A stretch of DNA of 64,000 nt from Streptomyces flavidovirens DSM 40150. Its GTDB lineage: Bacteria > Actinomycetota > Actinomycetes > Streptomycetales > Streptomycetaceae. The stretch spans positions 288,824 through 352,823 of the forward strand of contig NZ_AUBE01000002.1 in NCBI RefSeq assembly GCF_000429085.1. Direction: 5' to 3'. Shown piece by piece: positions 25,082-33,182 of the stretch. Below the pieces are notes generated by a model, which worked only from the letters and a program-made list of their open reading frames with translations, was not told the origin of the DNA and did not search any database. The translations under genes and the position numbers were made by a program. Position 1 is the first letter of the stretch, and the number at the start of each line of letters is the position of its first letter.

Positions 25082-25504
25082 CCTTAGAGGGCGGTTCGTG
25101 ACCTGATATCCGTTTAACCATCAGGCGACGACAGAACCTGCCAAAGACTCACGAACCGCCCTGTCAAGGCCGTTTTCGAGGCACTGCGTTGAGCCTCCCC
25201 CAGGGCGTACGGGGGCTCGACAACAACTTCACCGCCTTGTACACCCGCAAGTTGATCGAGGACTACCCACACTGGGCTTCCGCTTTCGAGCTGCACCGCC
25301 GCCGCACTGCCTGACCTACCCCCGCCGAGGGCCCGTCCCGAGCTGGACGGTCTCTGCGGTCCGCCGCCTGATACGGCGGCATGAACGGCGCAGTGCGCGG
25401 GGAATCTTGAGTCCCACACGCCCGGTGACGCTCTGTGCGTGATCGCGTATGTTTGGTGTTCGTGAGGGCTGCGGACGGCAGCCCGGAAGGCAGGAGGAAT
25501 GCCC
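25082..25504. other. Intergenic segment with hairpin and gene fragment
   Basis: AGGGCGGTTCGTGA (25087-25100) can pair with 25149-25162. The second arm is part of the 31-bp inverted repeat described separately. A short open frame at 25189-25314 reads GLDNNFTALYTRKLIEDYPHWASAFELHRRRTA and looks like the tail of a larger lost gene that I cannot identify. No complete gene seen. Confidence 0.4.
25136..25166 (+). repeat. 31-bp inverted repeat, left copy
   Basis: The sequence starting ACCTGCCAAAGACTCACGAA is the exact reverse complement of 25945-25975. The pair brackets about 840 bp that include a secreted-protein gene, so they look like ends of a small mobile cassette. Confidence 0.85.
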
Positions 25505-25795
25505 ATGCCTCGTATCGCACTCACGGTCGGCTCCCTGGTGGCGGCGGGAATGCTGGTCTTCGCGGTCCCGGGCTCCGCCGTCGCGGCCGATGGAATGCTC
25601 ATCATCAACGACACCGCGTACGAATGGCCCAGCGGCTGCTACGACTCGGACCGCCGGCCCCTGAGCGTCTCCAACCACACGGACACAGTCGCGTACATGT
25701 ACTCAGGGTCGGCCTGTAGCGGCGAGGTCACCGAGGTCATCCTTCCCGCGGAGTCGACCGTCTCTGAGTTTGGCAACAGCGTACTCATCGCCTGA
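25505..25795 (+). CDS. Small secreted protein
   Basis: 96 residues. A clear signal peptide (MPRIALTVGSLVAAGMLVFAVPGSAVAA) precedes a mature part of about 68 residues with two cysteines (GCYDSD, SACSGE) that may form a disulfide. The ATG at 25505 is 8 bases after AGGAGG. It lies inside the 31-bp inverted-repeat cassette. Function unknown; this size and form are common among Streptomyces secreted peptides and some inhibitors. Confidence 0.7.
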   Translation: MPRIALTVGSLVAAGMLVFAVPGSAVAADGMLIINDTAYEWPSGCYDSDRRPLSVSNHTDTVAYMYSGSACSGEVTEVILPAESTVSEFGNSVLIA

Positions 25796-25944
25796 CGCCT
25801 CCGGACGGCCCTGCGCCCATACCTGACCGCCAGTCGGGTCGCGGCCCCACGGGCTGTCGCACCCGGTGGGCGGGGTGATGGGAGGGTCGCACCCGGTGGG
25901 ACGGCGCTGAGTGCGCCCCTGGCTGCCGGGGCCCGGCACACCTG

Positions 25945-25975
25945 ACAGGGCGGTTCGTGAGTCTTTGGCAGGTCG
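25945..25975 (-). repeat. 31-bp inverted repeat, right copy
   Basis: Exact reverse complement of 25136-25166 (begins TGACAGGGCGGTTCGTGAGT). No transposase frame is visible between the two. Confidence 0.85.
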
Positions 25976-26125
25976 GAACCGCTGCGGCACGTCAGCATAG
26001 GCGTCCGGCCTCAAGTTACGGCGCAGTTGATGCACCGTCAGGCATCTGGCCCAGCGGAACGGATTCAGCACACATGAGGACGGGAAACCCCGTGAACACG
26101 TGAGAACTACAGAGGGGTATCTTCC

Positions 26126-26163
26126 CAGGTCAAGCGTGCCGCACGCTGCATTTGCGCAGGTCA
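26126..26163 (+). promoter_or_regulatory. Candidate integrase arm sites beside attR
   Basis: CAGGTCA at 26126-26132 and again at 26157-26163, start-to-start 31 bp (three helical turns), just before the att copy at 26183. The same pair with the same spacing precedes the next att copy (28754 and 28785). Single copies lie at 29805 and 5939. Inferred arm-binding sites. Confidence 0.4.
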
Positions 26164-26182
26164 CAGCCCTGCCCTGGGAAAA

Positions 26183-26225
26183 CTCCTAAAGCGGGTGTCG
26201 CAGGTTCGAATCCTGCCGGGGGCAC
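26183..26225 (+). repeat. Attachment site copy 2 (attR of element 1)
   Basis: 43 bp identical to the tRNA-Arg segment 5886-5928. It forms the right end of element 1 and the left end of the older remnant beyond it. Confidence 0.92.
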
Positions 26226-26251
26226 AGTGCCTGACCAGGCACGGAGCTTCG

Positions 26252-26285
26252 AACAGCCCCTCGGAGTGATCTCCGAGGGGCTGTT
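26252..26285. terminator. Perfect 14-bp stem terminator after att copy 2
   Basis: AACAGCCCCTCGGA (26252-26265) pairs fully with 26272-26285 across a 6-nt loop, and a short T run follows. It would end the tRNA transcript if att copy 2 were the tRNA end, as it was before element 1 arrived. Confidence 0.75.
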
Positions 26286-26325
26286 TTCGTGTGTGCGGGG
26301 ACGTAACGCTAGGCGACATCCTGGT

Positions 26326-26421
26326 TACGGGGTTTTCTACCGACCCCACGGGGGCGTCGGCGGCCTCCTGCTCGAACTGGGGCATCAGCGAGGTGTAGGT
26401 GTCCGTGTGGCTCGCGATCAC
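26326..26421 (-). pseudogene. Tyrosine integrase C-terminal remnant
   Basis: The minus strand reads HTDTYTSLMPQFEQEAADAPVGSVENPV, the end of a Streptomyces tyrosine recombinase with its catalytic Tyr. All upstream sequence of the gene is missing. It sits just inside att copy 2 with its 3' end toward the att site, the usual integrase position, so it marks the decayed integrase of element 2. Confidence 0.7.
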
Positions 26422-26543
26422 CGCAACCGGAGAAGTGACCGCTCACCTCGCGGCGGGAAGTACCTCCAAGGTCACCTGGATCAGTCTGGATGGCGCCGCC
26501 TGCCGTCTGGACGCACCCGACGAGGTTGACTGAGTCGAGCCCG

Positions 26544-28142
26544 TCACCGCCCGACAGCGGTCTGGCTGGCCCTCCATTCAGGAGCCTCGGGCGTGTCCTG
26601 GAACTCCAGGAGGTGCTGTCCGGCGAGCCGCTGCAGGGCGGCGCGTACGTCTGCCGGTGTGACGTAGAAGAACTCCCGGCGTAGGTTTACCCGGTTGACG
26701 CGGCGGGACTCGAACTCCTGGTGCAGGCGGCGTTCCAGGCCGACGGCGTCCTCACTGAAGATCAGGGCGTGTACGTCGAAGCGGAAGGGGACGGACGCGT
26801 CCCCGAGTTCGATGACGCGGTCCATGGGATCGAGGCGCCGGGTCATACCGATCTTGACCATGCGTTCGCCGAACGCTCCGACGTTGGAGATAACGTAGAC
26901 GTATCCGGCCCGGATGTTGGCCTCGCGGGCCTCGACCGTCTCCAGTTCGGCGCCCAACTCGGCGAGTTTTTCTTCAAGTTCGGCGATGGCGGCCTCATCG
27001 CCGGTGCCGGAGCGCAGGCGGCGCAGGGCGCCCTCGTAGTGGCTGCGTTCCTTCTCCAGCCGCTGCCGCTCGCGCTCGATCTCACGCTGCAGGCGCTCCT
27101 CCTCGCGCTGCTGGGCTCGTAGCTCTCGCTGCTCCTCCCGCTCGGTCTCCTTCCTCACCAGGTAGTCCGCCGTCAGCTCCAACTCCTGGACCCGCAGCTG
27201 GTGGTAGTCATCGCCGATGCGGATCTGCATGGTGGCGCCGAGCCGGGCGATCGACTCCCGCGTCTTGCCGAGCCGGTCGATCAGCGAGTCGAGCCGGTGC
27301 GGCTTCATGCCGCGCACTGCGTTGTCCGCCTCGGCGTTGTACGCGCGCAGCATCAGCTTGGAGAAGTCACGGACCATCTTGCGGCCCTTGGCAGCTGAGC
27401 CGTCCACCATCCAGTACTGGTTCCCGAGCACTGCCCGATCGTCCCTCGCCAACTGCTTGTAGCGGGCCTTGAGACTGTCGAGCCGGTCCTTGTAGGCGAG
27501 CGCGTCGGCGAGCGGATGGCGGTACTCGTAAATGCCGGCCTCTTGCAGCATCCGCGTCTCATCGGTGAGCACCAGATGCCGGCGCGCGGCCGTGAGGCGC
27601 TGTTCGGCCTCCGCCGTCTGGCGAGCCATGTCGTCGGCTTGGCGGCGCACGTCAACCAGGGACTGCGCGGCGCTCTCGGCGGCGTGCTCTATCTTCTCGT
27701 CGAGGAGAGCGTCGATCCGTCCGATCTCTTGGAGCTTCTCCTCATGCGCGCGGCGCAGTCGCTGCTGTTCGGCGGCTATCTGAGCGCTGTCGGCTCCGAT
27801 GAGACGACTCAATTGCTCCGTCAGGTGACGGTTGTCTTCCTGTAGTCCGCGTACCTGTGTTTCCATCAGCGCCAGCTCGCCCGCCAGACGCGCCGCCTCG
27901 GACTCCGCTTGCTTACGGCGCCGGCCGAACAGACCCCCACCTGTGGCCGGGACCGTCGCCTGGGGACCGTAGGGGGACTGCTGAGGAACGGGTGCGCTCG
28001 GCTGCGGCACGGCCCCTTCCAGGATCCAGATCTGCCAGCCTGGGGGTGTGGGCCATGCGGGATCCGGTTCCCAGCCCGGTGGCGGGCTCCACCCCTCCGG
28101 CGGGGCGGGCCAGGTGGGCGGCGGGTTGAACCGGTAGGTCAT
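26544..28142 (-). CDS. DUF4041 / T5orf172 (GIY-YIG-like) coiled-coil protein
   Basis: 532 residues. The N-terminus is Pro/Trp-rich (MTYRFNPPPTWPAPPEGWSPPPGW), followed by two long coiled coils. Between them lies a DUF4041 segment (YEYRHPLADALAYKDRLDSLKARYKQLARDDRAV...). The C-terminus (about 412-505) is a T5orf172/Mug113 domain: GYVYVISNVGAFGERMVKIGMTRRLDPMDRVIELGDASVPFRFDVHALIFSEDAVGLERRLHQEF, a GIY-YIG-nuclease relative. The ATG at 28142 has AGGAG upstream. It is the main gene of element 2; families of this kind are frequent on phage and mobile elements. Confidence 0.88.
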   Translation of the reverse strand: MTYRFNPPPTWPAPPEGWSPPPGWEPDPAWPTPPGWQIWILEGAVPQPSAPVPQQSPYGPQATVPATGGGLFGRRRKQAESEAARLAGELALMETQVRGLQEDNRHLTEQLSRLIGADSAQIAAEQQRLRRAHEEKLQEIGRIDALLDEKIEHAAESAAQSLVDVRRQADDMARQTAEAEQRLTAARRHLVLTDETRMLQEAGIYEYRHPLADALAYKDRLDSLKARYKQLARDDRAVLGNQYWMVDGSAAKGRKMVRDFSKLMLRAYNAEADNAVRGMKPHRLDSLIDRLGKTRESIARLGATMQIRIGDDYHQLRVQELELTADYLVRKETEREEQRELRAQQREEERLQREIERERQRLEKERSHYEGALRRLRSGTGDEAAIAELEEKLAELGAELETVEAREANIRAGYVYVISNVGAFGERMVKIGMTRRLDPMDRVIELGDASVPFRFDVHALIFSEDAVGLERRLHQEFESRRVNRVNLRREFFYVTPADVRAALQRLAGQHLLEFQDTPEAPEWRASQTAVGR

Positions 28143-28444
28143 GGGGCAACGACTCCTGTCGCGAGGGCGAGAGACGGCCGGCGTAACCCCGATGCCGTCC
28201 GGCAGCCAGCGGGCCGAGTCGAACGTACTCGGCCTTGTGGACCTTCGTCCTGCCATCTCCTGTTTTTGGCCCTCCTGGCAGCAGATCCGACGAGGTGGGT
28301 GAGCCGCAGGGAGCCGTTAGACTCCGGCCGCTGTCAGGACGGCCCTCCGCCGGCAGCGAAGTGCCCTTCGTCCTCGAGGGACCGGTCCGGCGCCCCCGGG
28401 CACGGCCGACCGCCCCTGACGCACCGGGTGACGGTGAAGCGAAG

Positions 28445-28600
28445 GTGGCCACCCCTCTGTCCGCGGACAAGTTCCTGTCCGTTCTCAAGAACGCACGACT
28501 TGGCGTTGTCGAACACGGATCCTGGCGCGCCCACAACCGCGACCAGCACGGCAACTGGGGCCCCGTGAACGTGGTGATGATCCACCACACGGGCGCGTAC
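28445..28600 (+). pseudogene. Truncated N-acetylmuramoyl-L-alanine amidase
   Basis: Reads VATPLSADKFLSVLKNARLGVVEHGSWRAHNRDQHGNWGPVNVVMIHHTG, the start of a phage-endolysin-like amidase/PGRP domain up to its first zinc-ligand His, then the similarity stops. The GTG at 28445 has only a weak ribosome binding site. The remaining catalytic domain is gone. Confidence 0.65.
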
Positions 28601-28806
28601 TCCTCCGCGTCTTGTGCCTCCCCCTGGCCACGCCGCGCGCGCCCGCGACCTGTGGCACGAGGTCGCCCCCCTGCAGTCGGCCCGGAACGGATTCAGCACA
28701 CATAAGGCCGGGAAACCCTGGGAACCTGCAAGAACCACCGAGACATGTTTCTCCAGGTCAAACGCGGTCATGGCGGAGTTTCCCCAGGTCACGACCTTGA
28801 TCAGAG

Positions 28807-28844
28807 AAAACGGGTGTCGCAGGTTCGAATCCTGCCGGGGGCAC
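28807..28844 (+). repeat. Attachment site copy 3
   Basis: 34 bp from 28811 to 28844 are identical to the tRNA 3' segment. Immediately before, AAAA replaces AAAG, one mismatch. The anticodon-loop part further left is lost. Confidence 0.88.
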
Positions 28845-28850
28845 AGCACT

Positions 28851-28890
28851 AAGGGCCAGTTCAGAGGGTGAATTTCTCGAACTGGCCCTT
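28851..28890. terminator. Hairpin terminator after att copy 3
   Basis: AAGGGCCAGTTC (28851-28862) pairs perfectly with GAACTGGCCCTT (28879-28890). Same placement relative to the att copy as the hairpins at 5946 and 26252, but unrelated sequence. Confidence 0.7.
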
Positions 28891-29271
28891 CGCTTTGGTT
28901 GTGGCCATGTCACGCGCGCCCAGGCGGAGATGCAGACAGCGCGGCGGCGCCGGCCGGATGTCGGCACCACTGCCCCTCCATGCCTACGGTTCGCGCCCCG
29001 CGTCGAACGTCCACCCGGAGGCTGCTGCAAAGCCCAAGCTGGAAAGATCCAACACCGTGGCAGATCATCGACGGCTGCCTCGCCGGGACCGGCCTGATCC
29101 GTTACGAGATCACGGATTTCAAAGTAGGTGAACTCGGGACTTATCGGCCATCCCTGGTCACCGATCGGCCGCTGCCCGATAACTTTTTGACCGGTGTACA
29201 TCAGGCCATCTACATTCCGCGCTGGCTTGTTCTTTCGGACCGGCCCCCACCGCTCGTCCCTGGGGGGACCC

Positions 29272-29631
29272 ATGCACTGGTACATCGACGTCCTCAAGAA
29301 GTACGCCGCATTCAGCGGGCGCGCCCGCCGCCAGGAATACTGGATGTTCACGCTCATCAGCTTGATCATCTATATCGCGCTGATGGCCATCGACATCAGC
29401 CTCCTTGGCACCGGCGTCATCGCCGTGATCTACGAGCTCGCCGTCCTGCTCCCTAGCCTCGCAGTCAGCGTCCGTCGCCTCCACGACACGGGACGCTCCG
29501 GCTGGTGGCTGCTCATCGCCCTGGTCCCGCTGGTGGGAGCTATCGTCCTGCTGGTCTTCCTGGCCAGCGACGGCAAGCCGGAGGAGAATGAGCACGGCCC
29601 GAACCCGAAGCTGGCCGCTGCGGCTGCCTGA
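29272..29631 (+). CDS. DUF805 membrane protein
   Basis: 119 residues with the DUF805 signature: MHWYIDVLKKYAAFSGRARRQEYWMFTLI at the start, then VRRLHDTGRSGWWLLIALVPLVGAIVLLVFLASDGKPEENEHGPNP. Four hydrophobic helices. The ATG at 29272 is near GGGGGG; an upstream in-frame start at 29194 would add residues unlike the family. Role unknown. A hairpin follows the stop. Confidence 0.9.
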   Translation: MHWYIDVLKKYAAFSGRARRQEYWMFTLISLIIYIALMAIDISLLGTGVIAVIYELAVLLPSLAVSVRRLHDTGRSGWWLLIALVPLVGAIVLLVFLASDGKPEENEHGPNPKLAAAAA

Positions 29632-29644
29632 CATTCGCCCGCTC

Positions 29645-29683
29645 ACGGTGGCCCCTCAACCCAGGAGGCTGACGGGCCACCGT
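29645..29683. terminator. Hairpin terminator after the DUF805 gene
   Basis: ACGGTGGCCC (29645-29654) pairs perfectly with GGGCCACCGT (29674-29683). Confidence 0.7.
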
Positions 29684-29833
29684 TGCTGACCGTTCTCATG
29701 AGAGTTCCATCAACTGCAGTCCGCGCCAGATCGGGCGGGGAGTCACGGGGAGCCCCGGTGACCGGCAGGGACGGCAGCAGACATCCACCGAAGCCGTCAT
29801 GCGGCAGGTCACGGCCCAACTGGCCCCACCTCG

Positions 29834-29875
29834 CTCCTAAAGCGGCTGCCGCAGGTTCGAATCCTGCCGGGGCAC
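29834..29875 (+). repeat. Attachment site copy 4 (diverged)
   Basis: 42 bp matching the 43-bp tRNA segment with two substitutions (GGGTGTCGC to GGCTGCCGC) and one G fewer in the G run. The most diverged copy, so probably the oldest junction with chromosomal DNA. Confidence 0.8.
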
Positions 29876-30530
29876 AACGCATTGCCGCTCTGACCTGGGG
29901 ATCCCCCAGGGAGGCGCTCCATTCGGCCTCGGGCTCCTCGTCCGGGGCCATTTGCGTTAGCGGGCAGGGAGTTGATCCCCGCACAACTCCGCATCATCCC
30001 GCACGGGCTCCGGGCCTGACTTCTCCGCGCCTCGGGCTCCGGCTCGGATTCTGGGGCGGTGTCCTCGAAGGTGGCGCGTGGGCACGCGGTACGAGCCGGG
30101 CTACTGCCGCACCGATGGATCACCCCCGATGGCCGCGAGAAGGCCATCGCAGACCTAGGGGTATTGATCCTCGTCCACTGTCGGTGCTGTGCTCTGGACA
30201 ACGCACGACTCTTCGGAGGTGCGGCCTGGTTCCGATGACTCCCCCGCACCTTGAGACGACGCTGCTCGAACTCGCCGTGCCGGACTACGTCGTTCGCTTG
30301 GATCAGGCGAGGCGGCGCCCGCTGGGGCGCCATGGGCGGCGACGGGGAAGAGACGAGCGAGAGCGTCAGGAGGGCCGTCTCGCGATCACGGACAGAGCCA
30401 CGCCGACGCAGTGCGCGAGTGGTGACTGACCCGGCGTTGTGGAGGCGTGGGTGGGTGTTTACAGTGGGCCGCTCATTCGCTCGCCGTGTCGTGTATCCGG
30501 CGGGTGCGTCTTCATACTCTGGGGAGATTC
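29876..30530. other. Gene-poor stretch
   Basis: 655 bp without a convincing gene. A short palindrome around GGGGATCCCCC lies just after att copy 4 (about 29897-29915). The open frames here lack codon bias and starts. The last about 100 bp should contain the promoter of the secreted protein at 30531. Confidence 0.4.
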
Positions 30531-31307
30531 ATGCGCAAGCGCGCAATCTTCGCTGTACTCACCGCTGCCGCCGCACTGGGTGGACTTACCGTCCCCGCGG
30601 CGTACGCGGACGAGACCGTCGGTGACATCCAGATCACCGGCGTCGCCGTCAACGGCGGCAAGAACATAGTCGTCGGCACCGCCGACACCACAATCACCGC
30701 TTCGGTGACCGCCACCGACCCCTCGGGCATCTGGGACGCCGACTTCTACCTGTGGCGCGGCTCCGATCCCGACAACCCCGACGGTTTCATTACGCCCGAC
30801 CAGGACACCACTCCGGCCGACTGCGTCGCCGCCGGCTCGACCACCTCGACCTGCTCGAAGACGTTCACCTTCGAGCCCGACTGGTGGCTCACCAACGCCG
30901 ACGCCGGGACGTGGAAGGTTGGTGTCGAGGTGTGGGCCGAGGACGACAGCCGGGCCATCAGGGACGCCTACACGACCACCCGCGTACAGCGGCACTCCAC
31001 GCTGACCGTCAACGCGGGGCCTGAGCCGGTGGCCAGCGGGAAGACGCTCACCGTGACCGGCAAGCTGTCCCGCGCGAACTGGGACACCGGCGCTTACGCG
31101 GGCTACACCGCCCAGCCGGTCAAGCTTCAGTTCCGCAAGGCCGGCACCAGTACGTACAGCACCGTCAAGACCGTGAACACCTCCAGCACCGGTGGGCTCA
31201 CGACCACCGTCACCGCGTCCACGGACGGTTACTGGCGTTGGAGCTTCGCCGGTACGACGACCACCCCGGCCGTCTCGGCAGCCGGCGACTACGTCGACGT
31301 GCAGTAG
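30531..31307 (+). CDS. Secreted Ig-like/beta-sandwich protein
   Basis: 258 residues. The signal peptide is [26 protein letters not shown]. The mature part has two beta-rich halves: one with [38 protein letters not shown] and a Cys pair ([14 protein letters not shown]), the other starting [34 protein letters not shown], like Ig-type repeats seen in Streptomyces calcium-binding or surface proteins. The ATG at 30531 follows GGGGAG. Function not known. Confidence 0.82.
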   Translation: MRKRAIFAVLTAAAALGGLTVPAAYADETVGDIQITGVAVNGGKNIVVGTADTTITASVTATDPSGIWDADFYLWRGSDPDNPDGFITPDQDTTPADCVAAGSTTSTCSKTFTFEPDWWLTNADAGTWKVGVEVWAEDDSRAIRDAYTTTRVQRHSTLTVNAGPEPVASGKTLTVTGKLSRANWDTGAYAGYTAQPVKLQFRKAGTSTYSTVKTVNTSSTGGLTTTVTASTDGYWRWSFAGTTTTPAVSAAGDYVDVQ

Positions 31308-31327
31308 GAGTAGGAGTAGGAGTAGGG
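31304..31327. repeat. Four tandem 6-bp units (GTAGGA)
   Basis: GTAGGA x3 plus GTAGGG, overlapping the stop of the secreted-protein gene. A slippage-type repeat, so extra stops follow in frame. Confidence 0.85.
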
Positions 31328-31404
31328 GACTGGCGGCCCTGCGTCCCGCGTCTTGGCGCCGGGCGCAGGGCGGGCTGTCAGTGGTGGGTGGCAGTCTTGC
31401 GTAC

Positions 31405-31932
31405 ATGAATGCCGACACATTTGGCGGACGTCCGATCCCGCCCATGAACGCCGACGAACGGACCACACTGGAAGGCTGGCTCGAGTTTCAACGGGCCACG
31501 CTCGTCATGAAGTGCGAGGGCTTGGACGACCGGCGGTTACGGGAGGCCTCTGTCGCGCCCTCGTCCATGACGCTGCTCGGGCTTGTCCAGCACATGGCCG
31601 AGGTCGAACGCGACTGGTTCCAGCGGGTGGTCGGGGGTCTGGACGTCCCGGTGGTGTACGGCGAGGGCGACGGCACGGGCGGCGATGGGGCCGACAGGGG
31701 GTTCGGGCTCGTCGAGGGGCGGGGCATCGACGACGCGCTGCGGGTCTGGCGGGGCGAGATCGCGCGTGGTCGTGAGATCAGTGCCGGGCGGGCACTGACA
31801 GAGACGGTGCAGTACCGCGGCCAGGAGATAAGCCTCCGCTGGATCTACGTGCACCTGATCGAGGAATACGCCCGGCACAACGGCCACGCGGACCTCCTGC
31901 GGGAGCGCATCGACGGCACGTCGGGGGTCTGA
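31405..31932 (+). CDS. DinB/DUF664 family protein
   Basis: 175 residues of the DinB-like four-helix metal-binding fold: [55 protein letters not shown], then [29 protein letters not shown]. The three conserved His ([21 protein letters not shown]) are visible. Such proteins are thiol-dependent S-transferases (mycothiol in actinobacteria). An internal ATG at 31444 could be the start; Shine-Dalgarno signals are weak. Confidence 0.88.
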   Translation: MNADTFGGRPIPPMNADERTTLEGWLEFQRATLVMKCEGLDDRRLREASVAPSSMTLLGLVQHMAEVERDWFQRVVGGLDVPVVYGEGDGTGGDGADRGFGLVEGRGIDDALRVWRGEIARGREISAGRALTETVQYRGQEISLRWIYVHLIEEYARHNGHADLLRERIDGTSGV

Positions 31933-32002
31933 GGCATCGGTTGGGGAGTGGGTGGGTGGGTGAGTTGGCGGCTGGGGTAGTGGCTGGGGGCGGCTGGGGG
32001 GG

Positions 32003-32983
32003 TTACTCGCGGCAGGTCAGTTTCATCTGGGCTGCCGCGTGGTGGGCGCCGACCAAGTCGGCGTCGCCCCAGTCACGGCCCCGGTCGAGCAGTTGTACCG
32101 CGAGCCGGCCGTCCCTGACCTCGTAGCTTCCGACCGACACCAGGCTGCCCCGGTGGACGGTCTGGCGTACGGCGAAGGCGGCGTACGCCGACTCTTTGTC
32201 GTCGGGGTCGGCGAGCAGCCGGTAGAACGTGGGGTTGCCCGACACGTCGGTGTCCCGGTGGGTCTTGGGTACGTACACGGACAGCGCGCACTCGTCGAAG
32301 TTGTCGCCGACCCGCCAGGACCAGGTCGCGGAGTTGTCGCGGTCCTTGTCGGGAGAGCCCGACATGGGGACGGCGGAGAAGCGTCCGTCGCAGGAACCGT
32401 CATCCCAGCCGCCGGACTTGACCGTGTACCAGCCCGCGTCGCCGTTCTCGAACCTGCCTGACTCCTCGTAGTGGCCGGAGGAGCAACCGGGTCCCGCCCA
32501 TGCCGTGTAGGAGGGGTGCGGATGCTGGACGGGCGGCGGCTTCTTGGGGGCCTTCGGTTCCTTCTCCGAGGGGCGGGGCGTGGCGGCCGGGCTGCTCCGG
32601 TCCCGGCTCGGGGCCGGCTTCGCCGTGCCCGGCGGCGCGGCCGGAGTGCCGGGCGGTCCGGTCGGGCCGATCCGGGTCGGTACTCCGCGGGCCAGGTCGT
32701 CCGCGTTGCCCGCCGGGCCGCCCGACGTACCGCCGTCGCTGTCGCCGTCCGTGTCGGCCAGCAGCGTGGCCGACGTGACGAGCACCGCCAGTGCGACGAC
32801 AACTGCCGTCACCAGCAGCGCCTTCCGGGCGCGGGAAAGTGTGGACAGCCGGCCCGCCACGGTCTCGCGGGCGACCCAGGAACCGCTCGCCACCCGGCCG
32901 TCACCCGCGACTGCCCCGCAGACCGGGCAGCCCATGCCCGGCAGCGCTGCCCTTTGTCCGCCACCGCACCGTTCGCACACCAT
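32003..32983 (-). CDS. Zinc-ribbon, single-TM protein with extracytoplasmic domain
   Basis: About 326 residues. N-terminal zinc ribbon (CERCGGGQ...GMGCPVCG), a transmembrane helix (ALLVTAVVVALAVLVTSATLLA), a Pro/Ala/Gly linker, then an extracytoplasmic domain of about 170 residues with four Cys (GPGCSSG, DGSCDGRF, ECALSVYVP, LTCRE) and a jelly-roll-like pattern. The start at 32983 has GAAGGT upstream. The open frame continues to 33130 through a Gln/Pro repeat, which could be coding. Function unknown. Confidence 0.8.
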   Translation of the reverse strand: MVCERCGGGQRAALPGMGCPVCGAVAGDGRVASGSWVARETVAGRLSTLSRARKALLVTAVVVALAVLVTSATLLADTDGDSDGGTSGGPAGNADDLARGVPTRIGPTGPPGTPAAPPGTAKPAPSRDRSSPAATPRPSEKEPKAPKKPPPVQHPHPSYTAWAGPGCSSGHYEESGRFENGDAGWYTVKSGGWDDGSCDGRFSAVPMSGSPDKDRDNSATWSWRVGDNFDECALSVYVPKTHRDTDVSGNPTFYRLLADPDDKESAYAAFAVRQTVHRGSLVSVGSYEVRDGRLAVQLLDRGRDWGDADLVGAHHAAAQMKLTCRE

Positions 32984-33009
32984 GAGGACCTTCTCGCGCC
33001 CGAGCTTAT

Positions 33010-33075
33010 GAGCCTGTGGAGCCTGTGGAGCTTGCGGAGGCCTGTGGAGGTCCGTGGAGGCCTGTGGAGCTTGTG
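33010..33075. repeat. Degenerate 9-bp tandem repeat (GCCTGTGGA-like)
   Basis: Seven or so imperfect copies of GCCTGTGGA/GCTTGTGGA just upstream of the zinc-ribbon gene. If translation starts at 33130 they encode a PQA-rich stretch; otherwise they lie in the leader. Confidence 0.7.
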
Positions 33076-33182
33076 GATCATCCTCGACAGTCGGCCAGTG
33101 GTTTAAGGCACCAACTATGCATGAGGTCACCGGCGCGGGACACGGGTTGCGCGGTATTCAGCCCCGCGCCCCGCACCGCTCC

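Larger units (their letters stand above)
5886..26225. mobile_element. Mobilisable integrative element at tRNA-Arg (element 1)
   Basis: Bounded by 43-bp identical direct repeats (5886-5928 and 26183-26225) made of the tRNA anticodon loop and 3' half. Inside are a tyrosine integrase with an overlapping XRE gene, an excisionase-like HTH protein, a DUF3631 ATPase, MobC and a relaxase, then a regulator cassette and a graspetide cluster. I saw no FtsK/TraB translocase, so I infer it is mobilised in trans. The integrase lies about 5 kb from the left end rather than next to it. The intervening DNA carries IS5-like and Tn3-like remnants, so the left end has probably grown by insertion. Confidence 0.85.
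26183..28844. mobile_element. Remnant integrative element 2
   Basis: Lies between att copies 2 and 3. It holds an integrase tail at the left end, a DUF4041/T5orf172 gene and a truncated amidase. About 130 bp before its right att (28680-28807) is alignable with 26055-26183 of element 1: the first 21 bp after CCGG/AGCGG are identical and the rest roughly three-quarters. The two elements therefore share an attachment-site arm region. It has no intact integrase. Confidence 0.7.
28807..29875. mobile_element. Remnant integrative segment 3
   Basis: The 1-kb interval between att copies 3 and 4 holds a DUF805 gene. 28891-29271 shows no convincing gene. Probably the oldest and most reduced insertion, or tRNA-proximal chromosomal DNA trapped between sites. 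Confidence 0.5.

Noticed and set aside
26161..26421. Minus-strand frame containing APGRIRTCDTRFRS
   Set aside because: The C-terminal part is only the reverse translation of the tRNA-derived att repeat. Only the integrase-like segment 26326-26421 is kept.
28614..28871. Small plus-strand frame crossing att copy 3
   Set aside because: No ribosome binding site; its tail (NGCRRFESCRGHST) is translated tRNA sequence.
29683..30429. Plus-strand frame after the DUF805 gene
   Set aside because: No codon bias, no Shine-Dalgarno, and it runs through att copy 4; treated as non-coding.
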